Source of the DNA: Muribaculaceae bacterium | Lineage (GTDB): Bacteria > Bacteroidota > Bacteroidia > Bacteroidales > Muribaculaceae | Direction: 5' to 3' | DNA: 23,703 bases | Assembly (NCBI GenBank): GCA_009775365.1 | Contig: VSPM01000040.1 | Span: forward strand, 1-23,703 | Shown: one piece after another, positions 1 through 6,590 of the stretch | How the letters are laid out: every line of letters begins with the position of its first letter | Numbering within the stretch: the stretch's first letter is position 1 | Notes under the pieces: generated by a model | Told to the model about the DNA's origin: nothing | What the model saw: only the letters and a program-made list of their open reading frames with translations | The model's database searches: none | Made by a program: the position numbers and the translations under genes

Positions 1-27
1 ACAGTCTTCGGACTGTTTAACATTCAT
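1..27 (-). CDS. Start of a next polysaccharide-locus gene (partial, runs off the window)
   Basis: An ATG at 27 follows directly after the TGA stop of the reductase/cytidylyltransferase gene (TGA then ATG with no gap). Nine codons are visible, reading MNVKQSEDC, before the window ends. The tight junction suggests a translationally coupled gene in the same operon. Nothing can be said about the product. The call rests only on the spacing and an open frame. Confidence 0.35.
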
Positions 28-1146
28 TCATAATCTCAAACCCTCTGACCCGTCAATATTTTTCAGGACGCCACACTCGACTCCTTTATCCGCAAAATAT
101 TGTTCATATCGGTTGAACCGCTCAGTTCCTTTATAATCAGAGCCGACAAATAATTTATCATATTTTACAATCCCTTTAGTATAGACATCCGAATCTTCTC
201 GTTCTGATTCTATAACCCTGTCCACATATTTTATATTTCTCACAATATCCATTCGTTCTTCAAATGGAATGAAGGTTTCTTTCCCTTTATGAGATGCATC
301 CTTATGAACACCGACAACAAGATAATCACAATATTTACGAGCCCTTTTAAGCAAATTCAAATGCCCTATATGAAACAAATCAAACGTCCCGCTTAAATAG
401 CCGATTGTCAACTGAGGTTTAAGCTGCAATCTGTTTCCTTTTATTTTATATTTATAACTTTCAGCTGCAAACTTAGATGGGTCTTCATTATACCTATTAA
501 TCACACTTCTGAAAATGCTTTCATACTCTGGAATAAAAACTTCTTCATGGTTAAACATCTGATGTATTATTGAATTGGCTAATTCCTTAGTGACAGAAAG
601 GTCTGTTTCTTTTCCGGTAAATGACGTGCCTTTTATAGAACCCGGAGATACTTCCAATATTCTATTTTCACTTCCAGACATCATAAGTTCTGTATTTATT
701 GCCTCGATACCTCTAAAAAGACTTGCTTTTGTTGCACTATATATACTGAATAAAGGAGAGGCGATACGAGCCGCAATGCTCACCATTACACCACAATAAA
801 ATGGCTCTTGAGACTTCATTCTTGGAATAAAATATTTCAATACTTTAAACGCACTGATTGTATTTACAGTAAATGAATTATCAATTTCCTTGTCATATAA
901 CGACTCGAAAGGAGCCACCCTGCCAAATCCCGCTGAATAAAACAACGTATCTATATTTCCGACTTCTTCAAGCCACTTGAAGTCTGTTATTAACAAATTT
1001 TCTTCAATAACCCTAAGATTTGCCGGCAGTTTTACCTTTGGTGCTACTCTGTCAACTATTGTGACACTTTCACAAATTTCTGAAAGTTCAAAAGCAATGG
1101 CCAATCCAATTCCATTAGATCCACCAATTATTAATGCAGATTTCAT
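28..1146 (-). CDS. Bifunctional short-chain reductase / HxGH cytidylyltransferase, probable CDP-polyol synthesis
   Basis: This 372-aa protein has two enzyme domains. Residues 1-205 are a short-chain dehydrogenase/reductase: glycine motif GGSNGIG at 8-14, N95, S123, and catalytic Y136 with K140 (YSATK). Residues 247-372 are a cytidylyltransferase of the glycerol-3-phosphate cytidylyltransferase (GCT/TagD) type, with GTFDLFHIGH at 253-262 holding the nucleotide-binding HxGH. A linker of about 40 residues joins them. Enzymes with this pair of activities reduce a sugar phosphate (for example ribulose-5-phosphate to ribitol-5-phosphate) and activate it with CTP to a CDP-polyol; the exact substrate here is inferred, not shown. 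The usual C-terminal RTxGISTT motif of GCT is absent and the protein ends in GSEGLRL, so the tail is short or altered. The gene is AT-rich like its flanks and fits the capsule locus. It is followed immediately by another ATG. Confidence 0.85.
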   Translation of the reverse strand: MKSALIIGGSNGIGLAIAFELSEICESVTIVDRVAPKVKLPANLRVIEENLLITDFKWLEEVGNIDTLFYSAGFGRVAPFESLYDKEIDNSFTVNTISAFKVLKYFIPRMKSQEPFYCGVMVSIAARIASPLFSIYSATKASLFRGIEAINTELMMSGSENRILEVSPGSIKGTSFTGKETDLSVTKELANSIIHQMFNHEEVFIPEYESIFRSVINRYNEDPSKFAAESYKYKIKGNRLQLKPQLTIGYLSGTFDLFHIGHLNLLKRARKYCDYLVVGVHKDASHKGKETFIPFEERMDIVRNIKYVDRVIESEREDSDVYTKGIVKYDKLFVGSDYKGTERFNRYEQYFADKGVECGVLKNIDGSEGLRL

Positions 1147-1166
1147 AACATTATATTAGTTTATAT

Positions 1167-1197
1167 TCATATCGTCAAATATGAAATCGCGATATAA
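1167..1197. other. AT-rich nested inverted repeats upstream of the reductase/cytidylyltransferase gene
   Basis: TCATAT (1167-1172) pairs with ATATGA (1179-1184) around a 6-nt loop. The flanks TTATAT (1161-1166) and ATATAA (1192-1197) and the alternative pair ATATCG/CGATAT also match. It lies 20-50 bp upstream of the start at 1146 and could be an operator or a leader hairpin. No consensus promoter was found beside it, and AT-rich DNA gives such repeats by chance. Confidence 0.3.
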
Positions 1198-1276
1198 ATA
1201 AGCCTGATAATAGATGAGGATAACAATTTTTGCTAACTCCAATTTTATATTATAACCTCGCCAATACCGAGAATCG

Positions 1277-1558
1277 CTATCGCAAGCAAACTGTTAGGGA
1301 AGTTATTATATCTTCTGCTTGTTCTTTCAGAAGCCGGTCTTCAGAATTATCTGAGAGCAGACGGAAGCCGACTGCGGACTCTGAAAGTATATTCAAAAAA
1401 CTCTGGATAAAATCTGAATCAAATTTTTTAGAAGCATCAAATCTACTTAAAATTACTCTTTGATCCATATTTACGTCTATCATTATAGCCTGAGTAATAT
1501 CATTGTCAAGACGAAGAACCCTGATAATATTACCATATTGATAATATCGCTTTTCCAT
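1277..1558 (-). CDS. Unrecognised 93-aa protein
   Basis: An ORF starting MEKRYYQYGNIIRV encodes a soluble, acidic protein of 93 residues with no signal peptide and no membrane segment. The middle (about residues 45-75) looks helical, with FIQSFLNILSES. I do not recognise a family. It lies between the broken toxin gene and the reductase/cytidylyltransferase gene in AT-rich DNA, on the same strand as both. It may be a small capsule-locus protein, the remains of a larger gene, or a chance ORF. No promoter was identified. The 130 bp to the next gene holds only AT-rich inverted repeats. Confidence 0.4.
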   Translation of the reverse strand: MEKRYYQYGNIIRVLRLDNDITQAIMIDVNMDQRVILSRFDASKKFDSDFIQSFLNILSESAVGFRLLSDNSEDRLLKEQAEDIITSLTVCLR

Positions 1559-1694
1559 AAGTGGCTTACAACATTAATGAATATATAACTGCGAAAAGTC
1601 TTTAGGTATGCAACTGTTTCGCGGCGGTTATTTTTAAAACTTATTAATCTTAAGCGCGTGGAAGATCGTTCAGCAAATTTCAATGCCAAATGTG

Positions 1695-1726
1695 GTTGCT
1701 ATATCGAAAGCGTTGCTATATCGAAA
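1695..1726. repeat. Two 15-bp direct repeats, period 17 bp
   Basis: GTTGCTATATCGAAA occurs at 1695-1709 and again at 1712-1726, separated by GC. The copies are identical. They lie in a non-coding stretch (1559-1824) between the broken hepT gene and the 93-aa ORF. A regulator-binding site or a short tandem duplication are both possible. Apart from these repeats I see nothing in this stretch. Confidence 0.6.
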
Positions 1727-1824
1727 TAGTATGTGAGTTTGCCAATGCTTGGCGACTGACTGTTGTTAAAACACCTTGTGCGCCATTTCTTGCTGACACT
1801 TTGCGTTAACAAAAAATGCAAGGG

Positions 1825-2166
1825 CTATTCGCTGAGAAAATTAAGGATATGCTGTTTTAAAAAGTCTATATCTTCTCTCAAAGTAGAAATTACAATGCTT
1901 TTTTCAATGAGATAATAGCCATGCACCATGATATGGCGCATTCCTTCAATTTCATGCCAGTATACCTGAGGATGTGTTGCCTTTAACTCTTTTGTAAGCT
2001 TATAAGCTGCTTCACCAATTATTTCTAAATGTTTTACAAAACCAAAGAATGTAATTGGGTTACATATAATCTCATCGTCAGAATACTATTGTCGGTAAGA
2101 GATAATAACATCTAATACGCTAAGTATATGCTCCTATCTTTGTCGGTCACGAATCGGCTCTCTCAT
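1825..2166 (-). pseudogene. hepT: HepT-like HEPN toxin with two in-frame amber stops
   Basis: Read from the ATG at 2166, which overlaps the end of mntA by 20 bp, a single frame of 114 codons ends at a TAG at 1825-1827. It matches a full-length HepT (DUF86) protein: N-terminal RDRQR then EHIL, central HLEIIGEAAYKL, and the HEPN ribonuclease motif R-x4-H-x-Y as RHIMVHGY (codons 77-84). Codons 11 (2134-2136) and 27 (2086-2088) are both TAG. There are no frameshifts, and everything past codon 27 looks intact. HepT is the toxin of the MntA/HepT type VII module, an RNase that MntA silences by adding AMP to the tyrosine of this motif. With no ATG between the stops and codon 76, no active toxin is expected unless amber is read through. 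Recognition of the family is firm; the loss of function is inferred. Confidence 0.85.
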
Positions 2167-2461
2167 ATATCAGGATTTTTTCTGTATTAGCATTTTTCTG
2201 AGTTTCAGGTATAAGGTAACCGTTTTCTACCAAATCTATTTTACGGTTAAAAAGTATTTCCATATTCCTGATAATACCTCCAAGAGTGAACAGGCTTAAC
2301 CTATGTGTGCGGTCATAATCAACGAGCACATCTACATCGCTTTCTGCATTTTCACAACCATTTGCACATGAGCCAAAGATCCATGCTTTGCGAATCATCG
2401 GCACTGTGGAGAAATATGCAACTACCGATGGAAGTTTGTCGTTTATATTTCTACTGAACAT
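2147..2461 (-). CDS. mntA: MntA-like nucleotidyltransferase antitoxin
   Basis: This 104-aa protein is a minimal nucleotidyltransferase (MNT) of the DNA polymerase beta superfamily. The active-site signature is visible: G30-S31, then SDVD with D42 and D44, and the third carboxylate D76 in RKIDLVE. The length is normal for MntA. In this family the enzyme transfers AMP to a tyrosine of the partner HepT toxin and blocks its RNase activity. The partner gene follows directly and overlaps the last 20 bp, the usual arrangement, but is broken by two stops. The gene looks intact and has its own promoter 15-45 bp upstream. It is AT-rich, unlike the GC-rich capsule gene beside it, which suggests separate acquisition. 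An intact antitoxin without its toxin has no obvious selective reason to persist, so the inactivation may be recent. Confidence 0.88.
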   Translation of the reverse strand: MFSRNINDKLPSVVAYFSTVPMIRKAWIFGSCANGCENAESDVDVLVDYDRTHRLSLFTLGGIIRNMEILFNRKIDLVENGYLIPETQKNANTEKILIYERADS

Positions 2462-2475
2462 AGATTAATTTTTTG

Positions 2476-2506
2476 CAAAGATAAGTTTTTTCTTATCAAC
2501 GACAAA
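2476..2506 (-). promoter_or_regulatory. Bacteroidetes-type promoter of mntA
   Basis: On the minus strand TTTG (2503-2506) is followed after 19 bp by TATCTTTG (2476-2483), an exact match to the TTTG/TAnnTTTG consensus. Transcription would start near 2469, giving a very short leader before the ATG at 2461. This makes the toxin-antitoxin module a transcription unit separate from the capsule genes upstream. Confidence 0.7.
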
Positions 2507-2612
2507 TCTTTACCTTTTGTTTTGATGTGCTATAACTGCTTTCCTTTTAGCTGTTCGATTGCTTACTGCCACAGTTTTGTAAATCAGCCTTGCGTATGCC
2601 GTTTCCGGAAGA

Positions 2613-2632
2613 TTGCTTCTTAAGGCAAGCAA
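2613..2632 (-). terminator. Weak hairpin after the small membrane protein gene
   Basis: TTGCTT (2613-2618) pairs with AAGCAA (2627-2632) around 8 nt, starting 13 bp past the stop of the 52-aa gene. There is no clear U-tract on the minus strand, so it is only a possible terminator. The change from GC-rich to AT-rich DNA happens here. Confidence 0.3.
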
Positions 2633-2645
2633 CAAGGAGCAAAAC

Positions 2646-2804
2646 CTAACGGTCCTGGTCGTAGTAGGAGTGCGAGCCGTCGGAGTCGATGAAGGCGGAG
2701 TTCGCCTCGTCGAGCGCGGCCCAGTCGGTGCGCCGCCAGAGCCATGTGAAGGCGATGGCGAGCACGTCTATTATCATGAGGAATATGAGGAGCACGGTAA
2801 GCAT
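2646..2804 (-). CDS. Small single-span membrane protein (52 aa)
   Basis: An ATG at 2804 opens a 52-codon frame ending in TAG at 2646. The N-terminal half is one hydrophobic helix (about residues 2-23, LTVLLIFLMIIDVLAIAF then TWLW), followed by two arginines and an acidic, serine- and tyrosine-rich tail ending SYYDQDR. The arginines after the helix suggest that the tail is cytoplasmic. Codons use G or C in the third position very often, as in the dehydratase gene 88 bp upstream, which supports real coding and a shared origin. The family is not recognised. As a small partner behind a membrane-bound dehydratase it might be an accessory or stabilising subunit, but that is inferred from position only. 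Confidence 0.6.
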   Translation of the reverse strand: MLTVLLIFLMIIDVLAIAFTWLWRRTDWAALDEANSAFIDSDGSHSYYDQDR

Positions 2805-2844
2805 GGCTTTGTCTGCGTTGAGGGGGCTGGCGCCCCGGTCTGTC

Positions 2845-2870
2845 GGAGGCCGCGCTTGGAGGTGGCCTCC
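2845..2870 (-). other. GC-rich hairpin between the dehydratase and the 52-aa gene
   Basis: GGAGGCC (2845-2851) pairs with GGCCTCC (2864-2870) around a 12-nt loop, 23 bp past the dehydratase stop. There is no U-tract. It may slow exonuclease decay of the upstream message or lower expression of the 52-aa gene. The surrounding DNA is so GC-rich that chance pairing is also likely. Confidence 0.35.
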
Positions 2871-2892
2871 GGAGCGGAGAGGAAGGAGGCCG

Positions 2893-4848
2893 TCAGGATT
2901 CGGGGGCCTGCGCCGGGGCGGGCTTGTCGTAGATCTCGAACTCGGAGTGCTTGGAGATGAACTCGGGCACGGTCTTTTTCATCAGTATCACCATGTCGGG
3001 GATGTCGACCCTCTCGGCCAGGGTGTTGAGCTCGGTCATGACCCCGGAGGCCTCCCCGTAGTCGTAGGCCCGGACCTTGGCCACGAAGATGCGGCTGTGC
3101 TGCGTGGGGATGGTGTTCTCTTTTGTGGCGAGCACCTCCTCGTAGAGCTTCTCCCCGGGGCGGAGCCCGGTGTACTCTATCCTGATGTCGCGGCCCACCT
3201 CCAGGCCGGCAAGGTTTATCATCCTCTCGGCAAGCGTGGAGATCTTGACCGACTCGCCCATGTCGAACACGAATATCTGGGTGCCCGTGGAGAATGTCGC
3301 GGCCTCCATCACAAGGCGGCAAGCCTCGGGGATGGTCATGAAGAAGCGGCGTATCTCGCGGTGGGTCACTGTGATAGGGCCGCCGTGCTCTATCTGCTCG
3401 CGGAAGCGGGGTATGACAGAGCCGTTGGAGCCGAGAACGTTGCCGAAGCGGGTGGTGACAAACTTTGTCTTGCCCTTCGCCTCCCCGCGCTCTATGGCGA
3501 GGCCGAGCGACTGGACGTAGATCTCGGCCAGGCGCTTGGTGCAGCCCATGATGTTGGTGGGGTTGACGGCCTTGTCGGTGGAGACCATGACCATCTTCTC
3601 CACGTCATACTCCACGCACTTGTCGGCCACCTGGCGGGAGCCGCACACGTTAACCCTCACGGCCTCGCAGGGGTTCTCCTCCATGAGGGGCACATGCTTG
3701 TAGGCGGCGGCGTGGAACACAACCTGCGGGCGGTATTTGCGGAACACGAAGTCGAGCCGCTCTATGGAGCGCACGTCGCCGATCACCGGCACGAAGTCGA
3801 GCTCCGGGAACGTGTCCTCGAGCTCGAGGCGGATGTTGTGGAGAGGGGTCTCGGCGTTGTCAAAGAGCACAAGCTGCCTGACTCCGAACGTGGCAAGCTG
3901 GCGGCAGAGCTCGGAGCCTATCGACCCGGCGGCCCCGGTAACCATTATCACCTTCCCCGAGAAGTTGGCGATGATCTCGTCCATCGAGATCTTTATCTCG
4001 GGGCGACCGAGTAGGTCCTCTATCTTTATCTTCCTGACGTAGTTGCCTACGGCCTTCCCCTCGGTCATCTCGTCGATGCCCGGGGTGATGTAGGTCTTTA
4101 TGCCGGCCTCGCGGCAGAAGTTGATGAGGCGGTCCTGCTCGGAGCGCGCGTCGGCGACATAGGGGAACAGCACGCCGTCGATGTCGGCCTTCTCGGCCAC
4201 ATACCTGACGTTTGAGGCGTCCTCGAAATAATAGACTGGGAGCCCGGCGAGAAGGTGCCCCTTCATCTCCTTGCCGTGGGTGATGAAGCCGGCCACGCGG
4301 TAGTGGGTGGAGTTGCGGAGGCGGGAGATAACCGAGGCAGACTTGTCGCCTATGCCGTAGACGAGGACCCGGCGTATGCTGCGCTCGGCGTGGCTGCGGC
4401 TCCGCACCATGTCGAATGTAACCACCATCGCCACGCGCACAAGGGTGAGGGCGCACATGGTGAAGAGGAAGTCGATGAGGAGCATCCCCCAGAGCAGACC
4501 GCTCCACGCGGTGAACGACGAGAAGGCGAGCATGCCCACCCACAGCAGGAGGCCCTTGCCGAGTGTGGCGAGGCTCAGGCGCCCCAGCTCGCGGAGGGTG
4601 GAGTAGCGTATGATGGCGCGGTAAACGCGGTAGAACCTGAACGATATGGCCGAGGCCGCGAGGGAGCAGGCAAGCCACGACAGGTCGGCGGAGGAATTTT
4701 TCGCGACTCCCGGGATTATGAGAAACACAATGGACAGCACGCCGAGGGAGGCCAGGAGCGAGACCGCGAGGTCAAGCCCGAACACAACCTGGGTGCGCAG
4801 GTAGCGGTCCATCCTCAATTTCTTGGAGACAGTGGTAAGATTAAGCAT
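2893..4848 (-). CDS. FlaA1/WbpM/CapD-type membrane nucleotide-sugar 4,6-dehydratase
   Basis: This 651-aa protein has the full-length architecture of WbpM, PglF and CapD. The N-terminus holds about four membrane segments (roughly residues 20-47, 56-72, 95-115, 117-140). A CoA-binding-like Rossmann region follows (about 160-250), then a catalytic short-chain dehydrogenase domain from about 298. The NAD-binding motif TGAAGSIG is at 304-311, HAAAYKHVP at 379-387 and STDK at 423-426. The usual Y-x3-K is M434-x3-K438, the methionine variant typical of this family. These enzymes convert UDP-GlcNAc (or a related sugar) to a 4-keto-6-deoxy sugar, the first step to QuiNAc- or FucNAc-type residues in capsules and O-antigens; the exact product is not determined. 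The gene is far richer in GC than any neighbour, with strong G/C bias at third positions. It lies 102 bp behind the antiterminator fusion, probably in the same operon. Confidence 0.92.
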   Translation of the reverse strand: MLNLTTVSKKLRMDRYLRTQVVFGLDLAVSLLASLGVLSIVFLIIPGVAKNSSADLSWLACSLAASAISFRFYRVYRAIIRYSTLRELGRLSLATLGKGLLLWVGMLAFSSFTAWSGLLWGMLLIDFLFTMCALTLVRVAMVVTFDMVRSRSHAERSIRRVLVYGIGDKSASVISRLRNSTHYRVAGFITHGKEMKGHLLAGLPVYYFEDASNVRYVAEKADIDGVLFPYVADARSEQDRLINFCREAGIKTYITPGIDEMTEGKAVGNYVRKIKIEDLLGRPEIKISMDEIIANFSGKVIMVTGAAGSIGSELCRQLATFGVRQLVLFDNAETPLHNIRLELEDTFPELDFVPVIGDVRSIERLDFVFRKYRPQVVFHAAAYKHVPLMEENPCEAVRVNVCGSRQVADKCVEYDVEKMVMVSTDKAVNPTNIMGCTKRLAEIYVQSLGLAIERGEAKGKTKFVTTRFGNVLGSNGSVIPRFREQIEHGGPITVTHREIRRFFMTIPEACRLVMEAATFSTGTQIFVFDMGESVKISTLAERMINLAGLEVGRDIRIEYTGLRPGEKLYEEVLATKENTIPTQHSRIFVAKVRAYDYGEASGVMTELNTLAERVDIPDMVILMKKTVPEFISKHSEFEIYDKPAPAQAPES

Positions 4849-4950
4849 TTTAAATCCTGATTATGAGTGTGGAAAGAAGTCCGAGCCGCGCGGATTATTA
4901 CCGTGCCGCCGGGAGGGTAGTGGTATTAAAAACGAGTTGATTGCAAGAAG

Positions 4951-6405
4951 TTATAATGCGGATGCCGGCTCCACGAGCCAAGGCTCTACATCGGCACGCC
5001 ATTCTATTCCGTTGTCGGCAGTAAGTATCATCCTGTAGAGAGTCGGGCGTGAGTCGGAGCCTTCTATGATGCTGTCTACAACCCCTGTTTTGCCAATGAG
5101 CTGCCCGCCAATTACCTTTACTATATCGTCGGGATATATCGGGGCGCATCCGATGGGATATATTTCAGTCTCGGGGGTGAAAACGCCTATCGCGAGCTGG
5201 AATGCGCGCATATCGCTTTCAGGCACTGTAGCATATGCACGTGTGGCAGATGACCTGTCGCGGTAGCACCAGGCGAGGTCGCCTATGCGATAAAACAGTG
5301 GGGATATATCTGTGACGCGGCTGCGGAAGAACAGCACGTCGGGAATGACCGGCTTGTTTTCATACACGAGTTTGCGGCCTATCTTGTGGGCTATCTCCTC
5401 GCATGGGAAAAACACTTCCGGGATTGTGATTTCGTCTTTTATGGCTTCAAACCGGCTTTTGATGTCGGCATAACGCACGCCGGGGCGGAAGCGCATGGCA
5501 TACCATTTAAACGGATTGTCGGCAAATATGCGCCCAATGTCGTAGCGCAAAGCCTCGATGCGGAAATCGTCAGCATCAGACGGGCTGCAGGGTATGAGAG
5601 CAGGTAGTCCTACGGGTTTGTGCCCAAGGGCAACAAGTGTCTCGGAGCCTGATGCACCAGAGCGGATTGCCGCGTAAGCCCAATAGGAGCGAAGAGTGTT
5701 GAGCGCATTTCCAAGGGTGGGTATGCCTCTTGATTTCAGGAGGGAAATTATTCCGTTGTTTACATGCTCTGCCAGTTGGCGTGGGGTGCGCGAAGCCTGC
5801 TGAAGCGGGAATATGTATTTGCGCTTCGGGTCTATGAATCGTTGTGCAATCTCCGCGCATCCTTCGTCGAGAGTTTCCGTCTGCTCCTTTTTCATCATGG
5901 CAATTTCCGATGGGTCGAGGGCGGCGTTGAGTAGAGAGAAAATTATAATCGACGCGAAAACTCCGTCGGAACCCTTGAGAGAGGGGGCTATCCGTGCCAG
6001 ATTGCATACGCGGGCGGCAGCCTCATCGTCGATTACGGATTTTGGGAGTGAGCGGGATGCGTGTATGCTCTCTTTCACAATAGTGAATGCGCGGCATTCC
6101 GATTCCAGTGAGTTGTAGAGGGAGTGCAGGCAGTCAAAATAGTAGGATGCTGTTTTGGGCGACAGCCCTTCTATAGACATACAGGCATACCAATCCGCGA
6201 GCATGGCCTCGGAAGGACAGCCCGGAGATTCCTGCCTGTCGGATAAAAATCGTGAGAAAGACGCCAGCGCCTTCAGGTATGCCTTGGCTGTGGCACCTCC
6301 GCGCGACAGAGCCTCAGCGTGGAGCGCTGAGAGAATGTCGGGGGCAGACCCGAATCCGATGTGAATGTTGGAGGTTATAGCCGTCTGTGTTGCAGAGTTT
6401 TGCAT
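4951..6405 (-). CDS. Tyrosine-recombinase-like domain fused to a NusG/UpxY-type antiterminator
   Basis: This 484-aa protein has two parts. Residues about 22-110 resemble the helical SAM-like core-binding domain of phage integrases, and about 125-290 the recombinase catalytic fold. Catalytic residues are lost: the box I Arg is D164 (ALDPSEI), the HxxRH motif is N236-TL-R239-S240, and the position of the nucleophilic Tyr, nine residues past the conserved H262 of LGH, is I271. Only R239 and H262 remain, so DNA cleavage is not expected. Residues 299-408 form a NusG N-terminal (NGN) domain starting KWYAMRFRPG, and 425-450 a KOW motif (DIVKVIGGQLIGKTGVV). In Bacteroides, UpxY proteins of this kind open capsule operons and prevent early termination in their own operon. 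Here the gene opens the locus behind a consensus promoter and long leader. The dead recombinase part may serve as a DNA-binding anchor; that is inference. The domain calls are by motif reading, not alignment. Confidence 0.82.
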   Translation of the reverse strand: MQNSATQTAITSNIHIGFGSAPDILSALHAEALSRGGATAKAYLKALASFSRFLSDRQESPGCPSEAMLADWYACMSIEGLSPKTASYYFDCLHSLYNSLESECRAFTIVKESIHASRSLPKSVIDDEAAARVCNLARIAPSLKGSDGVFASIIIFSLLNAALDPSEIAMMKKEQTETLDEGCAEIAQRFIDPKRKYIFPLQQASRTPRQLAEHVNNGIISLLKSRGIPTLGNALNTLRSYWAYAAIRSGASGSETLVALGHKPVGLPALIPCSPSDADDFRIEALRYDIGRIFADNPFKWYAMRFRPGVRYADIKSRFEAIKDEITIPEVFFPCEEIAHKIGRKLVYENKPVIPDVLFFRSRVTDISPLFYRIGDLAWCYRDRSSATRAYATVPESDMRAFQLAIGVFTPETEIYPIGCAPIYPDDIVKVIGGQLIGKTGVVDSIIEGSDSRPTLYRMILTADNGIEWRADVEPWLVEPASAL

Positions 6406-6427
6406 TGTAGAGAGAAGTCTAACCTTC

Positions 6428-6466
6428 CTAAAAACAGAGGCAATTCTTACCGACCCCCTGCATCAT
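6428..6466 (-). other. Possible 12-codon leader peptide ORF
   Basis: Within the leader of the antiterminator fusion, ATG ATG at 6466 opens a 12-codon frame (MMQGVGKNCLCF) ending in TAG, 22 bp before the main start. It could couple translation of the leader to downstream expression. Short frames like this arise by chance, so support is weak. Confidence 0.15.
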
Positions 6467-6539
6467 CAATAACTGGTTGTGGCAGAGGTGCAAGTGCAAT
6501 ATGTAAAGCCTTTCAAGCACGATACAGATAACTGTGTGT

Positions 6540-6555
6540 TGCTTAAAGATAAGCA
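6540..6555 (-). promoter_or_regulatory. Hairpin in the 5' leader of the antiterminator operon
   Basis: TGCTTA (6540-6545) and TAAGCA (6550-6555) form a perfect 6-bp stem with a 4-nt loop, about 30 nt after the predicted transcription start. NusG paralogs such as RfaH are recruited at short hairpin-forming elements near the start of long operons, so this is a candidate recruitment site. That role is inferred from position. Confidence 0.4.
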
Positions 6556-6590
6556 GGTCTTTCCTCAAATGGATTGACGAGTATTGAGTG

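Noticed and set aside
1483..1689. Minus-strand open frame of 68 codons overlapping the 93-aa ORF
   Set aside because: It overlaps a better ORF in another frame and shows no family signature. A remnant of an integrase was considered, but no motif supports it.
1825..2166. Recoding of TAG to glutamine in the HepT frame, as in some gut phages
   Set aside because: The normal end of the same frame is also TAG, and the 52-aa gene nearby ends in TAG, so TAG appears to be an ordinary stop here. Decay is the simpler reading.
2689..4014. Long plus-strand open frame of 441 codons opposite the dehydratase gene
   Set aside because: It arises because the dehydratase gene is very GC-rich and so lacks stops on the other strand. 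Its translation is rich in Gly, His, Val and Ala without any domain, while the minus-strand frame matches a known family from end to end.
4255..4860. Plus-strand open frame of 201 codons
   Set aside because: It is another antisense shadow of the dehydratase; the composition (Glu, Gly, Ala and His-rich) is not that of a folded protein.
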